The position numbers and the translations under genes are program-made. A stretch of DNA of 64,000 bases. It comes from Comamonas testosteroni. GTDB lineage: Bacteria > Pseudomonadota > Gammaproteobacteria > Burkholderiales > Burkholderiaceae_C. A model generated the notes under the pieces. The model ran no database searches. It was given only the letters and a program-made list of their open reading frames with translations, and was not told where the DNA came from. Positions 35,194 through 43,540 of this stretch are shown in pieces. The first letter of the stretch is position 1, and each line of letters begins with the position of its first letter. The stretch covers positions 1,550,001-1,614,000 of the forward strand of contig NZ_CP043568.1 of the NCBI RefSeq assembly GCF_014076415.1. Reading direction: 5' to 3'.

Positions 35194-35979
35194 ATGACTA
35201 GCGCTCCCTCCTACGTTGCTCCCCACGGCCTGCTCAAATACAAAACTGTGCTCGTTACCGCTGCTGCTGGCGCCGGTATCGGCTTTTCAGCTGCAAAACG
35301 AGCAGCGGAGGAGGGCTGCAAGGCCTTGTTCATCTCCGATGTGCATGAGCGCCGGCTGGCCGAAGCCGTGGAGCAGATCAAAAAGGACACGGGTTTGACC
35401 CAGGTCTTTGGCAAGCTCTGCGACGTGAGCAGGGAAGAACAGGTTCAGGCGCTGATCTCCGAAGCCGACAGCGCCATGGGCGGGATCGATGTGCTGATCA
35501 ATAACGCGGGTCTGGGCACCAGTTGCAAGGTCGTCGACATGGGCGATGACGAGTGGAACAAGGTCATCGACATCACGCTGACCGGCACCTTCCGCATGAC
35601 GCGCGCAGCGCTCAAGCTGATGCAGCCACGCGGCAAGGGCGTGATCGTCAACAACGCCTCGGTGCTGGGCTGGCGCGCCCAGACCGAGCAGGCTCACTAC
35701 GCAGCGGCCAAGGCAGGCGTGATGGCCCTCACGCGCTGCTCGGCGCTGGAAGCGGCCGAATTCGGCATCCGCATCAACGCCGTGGCACCTTCCATCGCCA
35801 TTCACGCCTTTCTCAAGAAGTCCGCCTCTGAAGAGCTGCTGGCCAAGCTGTCCGAGAAGGAAGCCTTTGGCCGTGGTGCCGAGCCCTGGGAAGTAGCCAA
35901 TGTGATGATCTTCCTGGCCAGCGACTACTCCTCGTACATGACGGGTGAAGTGGTGTCCGTCAGCTCGCAGAGGGCCTGA
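35194..35979 (+). CDS. IpdF-like SDR (HIP-CoA pathway hydroxy/keto dehydrogenase)
   Basis: 261 aa. The nucleotide motif is TAAAGAGIG rather than the usual TGxxxGxG; this variant plus NNASVLGWRAQ, HYAAAKAGVMALTRCSALEAAEFG and ASDYSSYMTGEVVSVS resemble SDRs of the mycobacterial KstR2 regulon such as IpdF. These act on a ring hydroxyl of HIP-CoA derivatives. First gene of operon C, with the MaoC gene starting 2 bp after its stop. Other SDRs of that regulon are possible equivalents; I cannot distinguish them without alignment. Confidence 0.82.
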   Translation: MTSAPSYVAPHGLLKYKTVLVTAAAGAGIGFSAAKRAAEEGCKALFISDVHERRLAEAVEQIKKDTGLTQVFGKLCDVSREEQVQALISEADSAMGGIDVLINNAGLGTSCKVVDMGDDEWNKVIDITLTGTFRMTRAALKLMQPRGKGVIVNNASVLGWRAQTEQAHYAAAKAGVMALTRCSALEAAEFGIRINAVAPSIAIHAFLKKSASEELLAKLSEKEAFGRGAEPWEVANVMIFLASDYSSYMTGEVVSVSSQRA

Positions 35980-35981
35980 GC

Positions 35982-36467
35982 ATGAATGCAGTCGCAGACA
36001 AGATGCTGTTTGACTCGGCAGCCTCGGTGCAGGCATCGGTGGGACGTCAGCTGGGCGAGACCGAATGGGTGCAGATCACGCAGGAGCGCATCAATCAGTT
36101 TGCCGATGCCACGGGCGATCACCAATGGATTCATGTGGACCCGGAGCAGGCCAGGAGCGGCCCGTTCGGCGCCTGCGTGGCCCATGGATATCTGACGCTG
36201 TCGCTGGCCAATCTGTTTTTGCCTCAGCTGGTCAGCTATCAGGGGCTGAAGATGGGCGTCAACTATGGTTGCGAGAAGGTGCGTTTTCCGGCTCCGGTGC
36301 TGGTGAACAGCTTCGTGCGTGGCAGTGGCGAGGTGGTGGCGGCGACCCCGATCGGGGAAGACGGCGTACAGGTCACGATCCGAATCACCGTACAGGTCAA
36401 GAATCAGGATAAACCCGGCTGTGTGGTTGAAACCATCAGCAGGCTGTTCTTTATCCCGGAAAATTGA
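35982..36467 (+). CDS. MaoC-like (R)-specific enoyl-CoA hydratase
   Basis: 161 aa single hot-dog domain. The hydratase-2 motif [14 protein letters not shown] supplies the catalytic Asp and His, and [16 protein letters not shown] is the conserved helix; length equals single-domain MaoC proteins such as Rv0130. It hydrates 2-enoyl-CoA to (R)-3-hydroxyacyl-CoA, matching the MFE-2-like SDR at 31719. Lies between an IpdF-like SDR and a thiolase in operon C, so a role in beta-oxidation of the opened steroid skeleton is likely. Confidence 0.86.
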   Translation: MNAVADKMLFDSAASVQASVGRQLGETEWVQITQERINQFADATGDHQWIHVDPEQARSGPFGACVAHGYLTLSLANLFLPQLVSYQGLKMGVNYGCEKVRFPAPVLVNSFVRGSGEVVAATPIGEDGVQVTIRITVQVKNQDKPGCVVETISRLFFIPEN

Positions 36468-36604
36468 GTGTGTGCAAGCGCCTGCTTCGGTGGGCGGTTG
36501 CATTTTTTTGTGAGGAGGGACGAGCCACCGACAGAGTGGCCGACCTCGATACGGCAGCAAAAGCTGCCCAGGGCGCGACGAAAAGAAAGTTAGGAGACAA
36601 AGAC

Positions 36605-37807
36605 ATGAAAGACGCAGTCATCGTTTCGACGGCACGTACTCCCATAGGCAAGGCTTACCGTGGTGCCTTCAACGACACCGAAGCCCCGGTGCTGGGCGGA
36701 CACGTCATTCGCGCGGCGCTCAACAAGGCGAACGTGGCTGGTGCGGATGTGGATGATGTCATTTTGGGCATTGCCGCGCAGCAGGGCACGCAGGGCTACA
36801 ACCTGGGGCGTCTGTGCGGCTACACCGCCGGCCTGCCGGAATCCGTGGGCGGCATGGTGATCGACCGCATGTGTGCATCGGGCCTCATGAGCATTGCCAC
36901 GGCTGCCAAGGGTGTCATGACCGGCGAGATGAATATTGCCGTCGCCGGAGGCCTGGAGTCCATTTCCCTGGTTCAGAACAAGTACAAGAATTCGTACCGA
37001 GCCCAGTCGAAGGCGGTGCTGGCCGCAGAGCCCACGGCTTACATTCAAATGATAGAGACGGCCGAGCTGGTCAGTCAGCGCTACGGCATCAGCCGTGAAG
37101 CCCAGAACGAGTACTCGCTGCGCAGCCAGCAGCGCGTGGCCGCCGCACAGGCCCGTGGCCTGTTCGACGATGAAATCGTGCCGCTGACCACGGTCAAGCA
37201 GCTGTTTGACAAGGAAGGCAATGTCACCGGCAGCGAGGAAGTCACGCTGACCCGCGACGAGGGCAACCGTGCCGACACCACGCTGGAGAGTCTGGCCAAG
37301 CTCAAGCCTGTATGGAAGAACGGCCAGTGGGTGGAGCAAGGCCAGTTCATCACGGCCGGCAATGCATCCCAGCTGTCCGATGGTGCCAGCGCCTGTGTGG
37401 TGATGAGTGCCGACGAAGCCCGCAGTCGCGGACTCGCGGCACTGGGCACCTATCGCGGCGTGGCCGTGGCAGGCTGCCGTGCCGATGAAATGGGGATCGG
37501 CCCCGTCTATGCCATCCCCAAGCTGCTCAAGCAGCATGGGCTGACGGTTGGCGACATCGGCCTGTGGGAAATCAACGAGGCATTTGCCTGCCAGGTGATC
37601 TACAGCCGCGACAAACTGGGCATTCCCGATGAGCGCCTGAACGTCAACGGCGGCGCGATCTCCATCGGCCACCCCTTCGGCATGTCGGGCGCACGTCTGG
37701 TGGGTCATGCCCTGCTGGAGGGGCGTCGCCGCGGCGTGCGTTTTGTGGTGGTGAGCATGTGCATTGGCGGCGGCATGGGCGCGGCCGGCCTGTTTGAGCT
37801 GAACTGA
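36605..37807 (+). CDS. Thiolase (acetyl-CoA acetyltransferase family)
   Basis: 400 aa from the ATG at 36605, which has TAGGAGACAAAG upstream; a frame from 36464 would add 47 residues not typical of thiolases. Nucleophile Cys in [12 protein letters not shown], His in [17 protein letters not shown], Cys in [11 protein letters not shown]. The preceding 137 bp contain no gene and no obvious promoter motif. Probably cleaves a 3-ketoacyl-CoA in steroid skeleton beta-oxidation. Confidence 0.87.
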   Translation: MKDAVIVSTARTPIGKAYRGAFNDTEAPVLGGHVIRAALNKANVAGADVDDVILGIAAQQGTQGYNLGRLCGYTAGLPESVGGMVIDRMCASGLMSIATAAKGVMTGEMNIAVAGGLESISLVQNKYKNSYRAQSKAVLAAEPTAYIQMIETAELVSQRYGISREAQNEYSLRSQQRVAAAQARGLFDDEIVPLTTVKQLFDKEGNVTGSEEVTLTRDEGNRADTTLESLAKLKPVWKNGQWVEQGQFITAGNASQLSDGASACVVMSADEARSRGLAALGTYRGVAVAGCRADEMGIGPVYAIPKLLKQHGLTVGDIGLWEINEAFACQVIYSRDKLGIPDERLNVNGGAISIGHPFGMSGARLVGHALLEGRRRGVRFVVVSMCIGGGMGAAGLFELN

Positions 37808-37843
37808 TCTGTCTGCAACCAACCTTCAGCCAAGGAGTTGAAC

Positions 37844-39091
37844 ATGATGGTCAGCGCTTTCGCCAAGATGGGTTTTTCCACCTACACGCCAAGTTCCATC
37901 GCTTGCGTGATCAAGGATGTGCCCATATTCGACACCCCGGCCCCCGTGCGCGCATCGGTCGATGCGCCCTTCGTGAGCGCAGAGCAGTTCAGTGCGCTGA
38001 TCAGTCAGCTCTATGAAGCTGCCATGGACCCGGAAGGCTGGAAGCCTTTTCTGGAGACTCTGCGTCTGCAACTGGGAGGCAATTACGCCTCGCTCATAGT
38101 GCGCCCCGGCTCCGCCGATGATGTGGGGCTGATCGTCTCGGCCGCAGGCGACCGCCGCGATCTGATGCCGAACTGCCCCAAGATCAGCATGAGCCCGTTT
38201 CGTAGCATGCCTACCGACCGTATCGTGACGGTGGGGGATGTGATGCCCGAGTCCGAGTGGCGCGCTTCGAGCTACTACAACGACTGGTGCAAGCAGCTGC
38301 AGGTGTTCCACGTGATGGCTGCCGACATCGTCACCAAGGACAGCTGCGTCTACGGTCTGCGCATCACGCGGCCCGAAGGTGCCCCGGCTTTCAACAAGCA
38401 GGAGCGTGCCTTTGGCTCCATGATGCTGCCGCATATCAAGCGCGCGCTGAACCTGCATCTGTCGGTGAACCAGGACCGTCAGGTCATCTCCCTCTACAGC
38501 AAGGCCACGGCCCAGCTGATGGTGGGGGTGGTCATCCTCGATCAGAACGGCAATGTGCTGGAGTGCAATCCCGCCGCGGCCAGCATTCTGGACATGCAGG
38601 ACGGCCTGAAGATCTCCGGCGGCATGCTGGAGGCCAACTACGCCAACGACAACCGCAAGCTGCAGCGCCTGATCAAGGATGCGCTCATGCATACCCAGGT
38701 CTCGCGCCTGTCCATGACCGAAGGCATGTCGGTCAGCCGCCAGTCGGGCCAGCTCAACTGGGGCGTGGTGGTGCAAAGCATTTCTCCCGACGAGTGGACC
38801 GAGGGCAAGCAGCGCCCCAGTGTTGCCGTCTTTGTACGCGACACCGGCGGCAAGGCCGACCCTCCCGTGAAGCTGGCCCAGCAGCTGTTCCAGCTGACGC
38901 CGGCCGAGACTTCGCTGGCCATCCAGCTGGCCAATGGCCTGTCGCTGGAGGAGGCCGCCGAAGCGCTCAACATCCGCCGCAACACGGCGCGAGCCCATCT
39001 GCGCTCCATCTTTTCCAAGACGGGGGTGCGCCGCCAGACCGAGCTGGTGCGCATCTTCCTCAACAGCGTGGCCTGGCTGGGGAACAAGTGA
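37844..39091 (+). CDS. LuxR-family transcriptional regulator of the steroid cluster (TeiR/TesR-like candidate)
   Basis: 415 aa from the ATG at 37844 (AAGGAG 7 bp upstream; TTG at 37838 is too close to it). Residues about 345-405 form a LuxR/NarL-type helix-turn-helix (QLTPAETSLAIQLANGLSLEEAAEALNI, RRNTARAHLRSIFSKTG). A PAS-like segment precedes it (VGVVILDQNGNVLECNPAAASIL, near 228-250). The N-terminal region (EQFSALISQLYEAAMDPEGW) is typical of large LuxR activators of catabolic genes. The size and cluster resemble TeiR/TesR, the LuxR-type activator required for testosterone use in C. testosteroni, but I cannot confirm identity. Last gene of operon C, before a strong terminator. Confidence 0.83.
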   Translation: MMVSAFAKMGFSTYTPSSIACVIKDVPIFDTPAPVRASVDAPFVSAEQFSALISQLYEAAMDPEGWKPFLETLRLQLGGNYASLIVRPGSADDVGLIVSAAGDRRDLMPNCPKISMSPFRSMPTDRIVTVGDVMPESEWRASSYYNDWCKQLQVFHVMAADIVTKDSCVYGLRITRPEGAPAFNKQERAFGSMMLPHIKRALNLHLSVNQDRQVISLYSKATAQLMVGVVILDQNGNVLECNPAAASILDMQDGLKISGGMLEANYANDNRKLQRLIKDALMHTQVSRLSMTEGMSVSRQSGQLNWGVVVQSISPDEWTEGKQRPSVAVFVRDTGGKADPPVKLAQQLFQLTPAETSLAIQLANGLSLEEAAEALNIRRNTARAHLRSIFSKTGVRRQTELVRIFLNSVAWLGNK

Positions 39092-39110
39092 CGACGGTCG
39101 GTGTAGATAA

Positions 39111-39135
39111 AAAGCGGGCTTCGGCCCGTTTTTTT
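39111..39135 (+). terminator. Rho-independent terminator after the LuxR gene
   Basis: CGGGC (39115-39119), TTCG loop, GCCCG (39124-39128) with flanking A/T pairs, then seven T. A UUCG tetraloop stem ending operon C. Confidence 0.93.
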
Positions 39136-39448
39136 GTATCTGGAGCAGAGCCGGGCTCACTGCGTTCAACCCTGACCGTGGAAAATTCCTCGCGACAGCA
39201 TGTTGATGGGAGGCCCGGTTCAGGTCGCTTGTGATCGGGTGTAGAGCAGCCTCGACTTCAATCGTTTGAAAACAAGCTGGCGGTCGAGGTGCGAATGCCT
39301 GCCAGGGCAAGATAACCCCCGCCCCTCATCAGAAAAACCAAGGCACAATGACCGGCGCAGGGGTGAGTATCCGGTGTTCCTGCGGAAGAAAGCACTTGCA
39401 TGGCTAAATAGAAGAAATGTGACTGGCTCGCTCAAATAAAGCAACGAC
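39136..39448. other. Intergenic stretch without a recognised gene
   Basis: About 310 bp between the terminator of operon C and the GGDEF gene. No ORF with family character and no copy of the 18-bp motif. AT content rises towards 39400-39448, where the promoter of the GGDEF gene would be expected; no clear -10/-35 pair stands out. Confidence 0.5.
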
Positions 39449-40963
39449 ATGAAACTATTTCGCAAGCCTGCTTTTGATCACTTCAACTTCATTTCTAGTG
39501 CGCCCTATGCAATGCTCTTGGTGGGGGGGGGCATTGCGCTGTCCATGACAGTGATCTGTACCGTCGTCCTCTATCAGAGCCGGCTGGATACGATGGAGCA
39601 CGCGATAGAAACATCGCGCAATGTGGCCCTTCTTGCTGAAAATGACGTGGTTCGGAACTTCGAGCTCTATGCACTGTCGTTGCAAGCCGTGGTCGATGGA
39701 CTCAACGATTCCGAAGTGATGGCCGCCTCGCCGCATGTGCGTAATGCGGCCTTGTTCGACAAGGCCGCAACCGCCACCTATCTGGGATCCATCCTGGTTC
39801 TTGACGCAGACGGAAAAATTGCCCTTAATGCAGGGGGCGCGGATTTGGTGAACGGGCATTACGCGGATCATGACTTTTTCAAAGTGCATAAAGAGAGTCC
39901 AAGCATCGGGCTCTACGTGGGGGACCCTTATTCATCCACGCTGCATGGCGGCTCCCTGAGCATTCCTCTGAGTCGTCGGATTTCCCATGCGGACGGCTCT
40001 TTCGCCGGCATTGTGCTGATGGATGTTCAGCTGGAGTACTTTCAGAAACTGTTTTCTGCGCTTTCGCTAGGTAAACACGGATCGCTGGCCTTGATAAGGA
40101 AAGATGGAGCCATGATGATGCGGCAGCCCTTCGATGCAAGAGTCATCGGGCGCAATATCCGCAATGCAAGCACGTTCCGGCAGTTCATGTCGGCACCCGA
40201 AGGCAGCTTTTCGGATACGTCGTACCTCGATGGCACCCAGCGGGCTTATTACTTTAAGAATCTGCCCAGCCTGCCATTCATCATCATGGTGGCCAAGGCG
40301 CATTCCGATATTTACGCGGCCTGGCGACAGAGAGCCTTGCTGATAGCCTCTGTCATGGCGACGCTCACGATGGCTTTCATTGGCCTGTCTTTCGCTTTCG
40401 GAGCGCAGCTCAAACGCCGCATGCGCGCAGAGTCCGAATTGGCGATGCTGGCGCGTACCGACGGACTGACTGGCTTGAGCAACCGCCGCAAACTCGATGA
40501 AATCATCGACCACGAATGGCGCAGGGCAAAAAGAAATCACAGCGCTTTTTCGCTGTTGTTCGTCGATATCGATTGGTTCAAGGCCTATAACGACACTTAC
40601 GGGCATCAGGCCGGGGATGCTGCTCTGGCGACCGTGGCGAAATGCATTGGCGACAATATTCGGCGCCCGGAAGACAGTGCTGCACGCTATGGAGGTGAGG
40701 AATTCATCGTGGTGTTGCCGGACACCCCCCTGGACGGAGGGGTGCTCATTGCCGAGAATATTCGTGAGGCGGTCGCTCAGCTTGCCATTGCGCACACTGG
40801 AAGCGAATTCGGGTGCATCACGGTCAGCATAGGTTGTGCTGCCTGGGTGCCGGCAAGAGATCTGGACATGTCGACGATTTTGCGTTCGGCCGACAAGGCG
40901 CTGTACAGCGCCAAGATGACTGGCCGTAACAAGGTCGCTTCATCAAGCGTGCATTCAACATAG
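39449..40963 (+). CDS. Membrane-bound diguanylate cyclase with dCache-type sensor
   Basis: 504 aa. Two transmembrane helices (about 20-42 and 292-316) bracket a periplasmic dCache-like domain (VLDADGKIALNAGG; HDFFKVHKESPSIGLYVG; SGRRIS-like SRRISHADGSFAGIVLMDV). The cytosolic GGDEF domain has DGLTGLSNRR, FVDIDWFKAYND and GGEEF near 415, with an intact I-site RPED upstream, so product inhibition is likely. Its ligand may be a small carboxylate or amino acid. It lies alone between steroid operons without a shared promoter; a link to steroid chemotaxis or biofilm control is possible but unproven. Confidence 0.88.
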   Translation: MKLFRKPAFDHFNFISSAPYAMLLVGGGIALSMTVICTVVLYQSRLDTMEHAIETSRNVALLAENDVVRNFELYALSLQAVVDGLNDSEVMAASPHVRNAALFDKAATATYLGSILVLDADGKIALNAGGADLVNGHYADHDFFKVHKESPSIGLYVGDPYSSTLHGGSLSIPLSRRISHADGSFAGIVLMDVQLEYFQKLFSALSLGKHGSLALIRKDGAMMMRQPFDARVIGRNIRNASTFRQFMSAPEGSFSDTSYLDGTQRAYYFKNLPSLPFIIMVAKAHSDIYAAWRQRALLIASVMATLTMAFIGLSFAFGAQLKRRMRAESELAMLARTDGLTGLSNRRKLDEIIDHEWRRAKRNHSAFSLLFVDIDWFKAYNDTYGHQAGDAALATVAKCIGDNIRRPEDSAARYGGEEFIVVLPDTPLDGGVLIAENIREAVAQLAIAHTGSEFGCITVSIGCAAWVPARDLDMSTILRSADKALYSAKMTGRNKVASSSVHST

Positions 40964-41082
40964 TGCCCTGCAAACCCTTGCAGGGGCCTTGTGTCTCCTG
41001 GGCTTGTCTTGCGTTGGAGCGTGAAACCCGGTTCTCGGTCCACGACATTTGCCCGGCAAAGAGCACTGCATGCAAAACTAAT

Positions 41083-41158
41083 AGCTGCTAGCGCTTGATA
41101 TCAATAGGTATCAGAGTTAAAAGAATATGAATTCTATTGATTTATTGCGCTGGCAGCT
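41083..41158. repeat. Long imperfect inverted repeat with AGCTGCYAGCGC arms (copy 1)
   Basis: Left arm 41083-41107 begins AGCTGCTAGCGC and ends CAATAG; right arm 41134-41158 is its imperfect reverse complement (CTATTG to GCAGCT). The same terminal sequence occurs in copy 2 at 60698-60775. I recall similar intergenic AGCTGCTAGCGCTT palindromes from Comamonadaceae genomes. It lies between the convergent GGDEF and racemase genes and could act as a bidirectional terminator. Confidence 0.72.
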
Positions 41159-41191
41159 TCTATTTTGATAGTGGCTATATCAGGCAGCTGC

Positions 41192-42376
41192 TCAGGCGCA
41201 TGCCTTGCTTTCGCGCAGCGCCGCAATATCTGCCCTGGCATAGCCCAAGGATGCGAGCACGGCATCGGTGTCCTGCCCGATCCTGGTTCCTGGTGTGGGG
41301 CTGCGCGCGGGGGTGCGTGAAAAGCGTGGGGCCGGTGAGGGCTGGCGCTGGGTGCTGCCGTCCACTTCCAGGTCGATGAACAGATTGCGCTGGGCGTTGT
41401 GCGGATGAGCAGGTGCCTCGGCCAGACTCAGTACCGGGGCAAAGCAGACATCGCTGCCTTCGAGCTCTTCGCACCACTGTGCCTGCGTCTTTCTGCACAC
41501 GATTTCTGCCACGCGGGCCTTGACTTCGGGCCAGTCGGAGCTCTGGTACTGTCGCTTGGGATCGATATCGGTCAGGCCCAACTTTTGCAGCTGCAAGGCA
41601 TAGAACTGCGGTTCGATGGCGCCCAGGGTGATGTGCTTGCCATCTGCGCACTCGAACACTTCATAGAAGGGTGAAGTGTTGAGAAAGTGATTCTGCGCGG
41701 GATCGTCCTTCCAGTAGCCCATGCCGCTGCGCATCTGGTGCATCAGGCCACTCATGGCGGTCACTCCGTCGATCATGGCTGCGTCCACCACCTGACCCCT
41801 GCCGGATTGACGTGCCTCGTGCATGGCGCACATGATGCCGAACAGCAAGAACATGGCGCCGCCCGCCATATCGCCCACGATGGTGGGCGGCAGCACGGGA
41901 GCTTGGCCGGGGCGCATGGAGGTGGATAACACGCCTGTCAGCGCCACATAATTGATGTCATGGCCTGCGGCCTGGGACAGGGGGCCGGTCTGGCCCCAGC
42001 CGGTGACGCGGCCAAAGACCAGGCGGGGTGCGCGGAGGGCGACTTCCTCGGGACTGAAGCCCAGGCGCTCCATCACGCCGGGTCTGAAGCCTTCGATCAG
42101 CGCGTCGGCAGACTCGATAAGCTTCCAGGCGGCGGCGCGTCCGCCCTCTGACTTGAGGTCCAGCGCGATGGACTTCTTGCCCCGGTTCTGCGCCATGCGC
42201 GGGTAGCGGGATGCAGCTGCATGGTCGGCGCTGCGCTCGATGAGAATCACTTCGGCACCCATATCGGCCAGCATCATGCCGGCAAAGGGGGCAGGGCCTA
42301 TGCCTGCCAATTCGATGACGCGAATTCCGCTCAAAGGCCCCGGGCCCTGACCTTGGAAAGGGTGTTCTGTACTCAA
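41192..42376 (-). CDS. Alpha-methylacyl-CoA racemase (CaiB/BaiF family III)
   Basis: 394 aa from a TTG start at 42376 with AGGAGA 8 bp upstream; no nearer ATG fits. Motifs match AMACR/MCR: GIGPAPFAGMMLADMGAEV, His139-Asp140 in AGHDINYVALTGVL, Asp169 in VGDMAGGAM, and Glu255 in GAIEPQFYA, spaced as the catalytic residues of mycobacterial MCR. Such enzymes epimerise 2-methylacyl-CoA so that stereospecific dehydrogenases can act. The substrate could be the side chain of bile acids or the methyl-branched acid left after ring opening. Divergent from the SDR at 42509 with an 18-bp site between them. Confidence 0.88.
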   Translation of the reverse strand: MSTEHPFQGQGPGPLSGIRVIELAGIGPAPFAGMMLADMGAEVILIERSADHAAASRYPRMAQNRGKKSIALDLKSEGGRAAAWKLIESADALIEGFRPGVMERLGFSPEEVALRAPRLVFGRVTGWGQTGPLSQAAGHDINYVALTGVLSTSMRPGQAPVLPPTIVGDMAGGAMFLLFGIMCAMHEARQSGRGQVVDAAMIDGVTAMSGLMHQMRSGMGYWKDDPAQNHFLNTSPFYEVFECADGKHITLGAIEPQFYALQLQKLGLTDIDPKRQYQSSDWPEVKARVAEIVCRKTQAQWCEELEGSDVCFAPVLSLAEAPAHPHNAQRNLFIDLEVDGSTQRQPSPAPRFSRTPARSPTPGTRIGQDTDAVLASLGYARADIAALRESKACA

Positions 42377-42434
42377 GTCGGTCTCCTGTTTTTGTCTGCG
42401 ACTTTTCCATCTTGTGGATCCCGCCGGTTTTGAC

Positions 42435-42452
42435 CCCGTCCATTTGGAGTAT
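42435..42452. promoter_or_regulatory. 18-bp shared operator, site 5 (racemase / SDR divergent promoters)
   Basis: CCCGTCCATTTGGAGTAT, close to site 6 read on the minus strand (CTCGTCCAAACAGAGTAT) and sharing CGTCCA with all other sites. It lies 58 bp from the racemase start and 56 bp from the SDR start, in the middle of the divergent region. Less palindromic than site 4. Confidence 0.5.
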
Positions 42453-42508
42453 GTCCGGGATGAAAGCCAGGCCAACACTGGATATTCCATAGAAAAGGAG
42501 AGCAAGAT

Positions 42509-43252
42509 ATGTTCAGGCTGGATGGGAAAGTGGCGCTGGTCAGCGGTGCCGGGCGCGGCATGGGGTTCGGCATCGCGCAGGCACTGGCCGCGCAGGGCGC
42601 GCATGTGGTGGTGAACGACTTTCATCAGGACCGCGCCGAGAGTGCGGCGTGTCAATTGCGCGAGGCGGGATTGAAGGCATCGGCACAGGCGGCGGATCTG
42701 ACGGATCGCGACGCCATTTTTGCCATGGCGCAGCGCATCCGGGACGAGGTCGGCGTGGTCGATATCTTTGTGCACAACGCCGGCATCCCGGCCCAGGGCT
42801 GGGGCTACACGCCGTTTCTGCAGTCGCCCGAGTCCGAATGGAACGCCTGGCTGCAGCTCAATCTGCACGGGTTGATGCATGCCTGCCAGGCTCTGCTGCC
42901 CGCCATGCAGCAAAAGGGCTGGGGGCGCATCGTGGCCATCAACTCCGATGCAGCGCGCACGGCCACGGGCATGGGGCTGTGCGCCTATGGTGCAGCCAAG
43001 GCGGCAGCGATTGGCTTCATTCGCAATCTATCGGGCGAGGTCGGCCCGCATGGAGTGACGGCCAACGCCTTGTCGCTGGGCACCATGAACAACTGGGAGG
43101 GCTCGGAGAAGATCGCCAGAAAAGGCACTTCCGTGGGCCGGGCCGGCTCGCCCCAGGATGTGGGTGCGGCCGTGAGCTATCTGGCATCGACCGAAGCGGA
43201 GTGGGTCAACGGCCAGGTGCTGCCGGTCAACGGCGGTGGTCTGGTGGCCTGA
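42509..43252 (+). CDS. Short-chain dehydrogenase/reductase (SDR)
   Basis: 247 aa; AAGGAGAGCAAG precedes the ATG. Motifs SGAGRGMGFGIA, HNAGIPAQGWG (an NNAG variant with His), catalytic Ser in INSDAAR region, YGAAK. VVNDFHQDRAESA after beta-2 suggests NAD(H). Single-gene unit: divergent from the racemase and closed by a terminator at 43272-43305. Likely a hydroxysteroid or 3-hydroxyacyl-CoA dehydrogenase; substrate unknown. Confidence 0.83.
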   Translation: MFRLDGKVALVSGAGRGMGFGIAQALAAQGAHVVVNDFHQDRAESAACQLREAGLKASAQAADLTDRDAIFAMAQRIRDEVGVVDIFVHNAGIPAQGWGYTPFLQSPESEWNAWLQLNLHGLMHACQALLPAMQQKGWGRIVAINSDAARTATGMGLCAYGAAKAAAIGFIRNLSGEVGPHGVTANALSLGTMNNWEGSEKIARKGTSVGRAGSPQDVGAAVSYLASTEAEWVNGQVLPVNGGGLVA

Positions 43253-43271
43253 GCCCGACAGCTTTTCCAAC

Positions 43272-43305
43272 AGCCTTCCGGTGGGGTAAGCCGGGAGGCT
43301 TTTTT
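43272..43305 (+). terminator. Rho-independent terminator after SDR
   Basis: AGCCTTCCGG (43272-43281) pairs with CCGGGAGGCT (43291-43300) with one G-U pair, followed by a T run to 43305. Confidence 0.9.
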
Positions 43306-43540
43306 GTCACTCATGAGCACGAGAGCTGTGGCACCGAAGGCGACAAAGCCCCCGATGCGGGCATTCTTGCGGCGCAAACCGGCTTTCGCGCCCGGAGGGG
43401 CAAGTCATGTGCCACCAGGGGAGGTTGCGGCCTGTTTTTCTCATAGTCTGCCCCTAGTCTGAATCAGGTAGGTTGGGGCAAAAGCCGTATGGCAATCTGA
43501 AAAAGAACTCGATAACAACCTGGTGATGTGAGGAAAGCAG

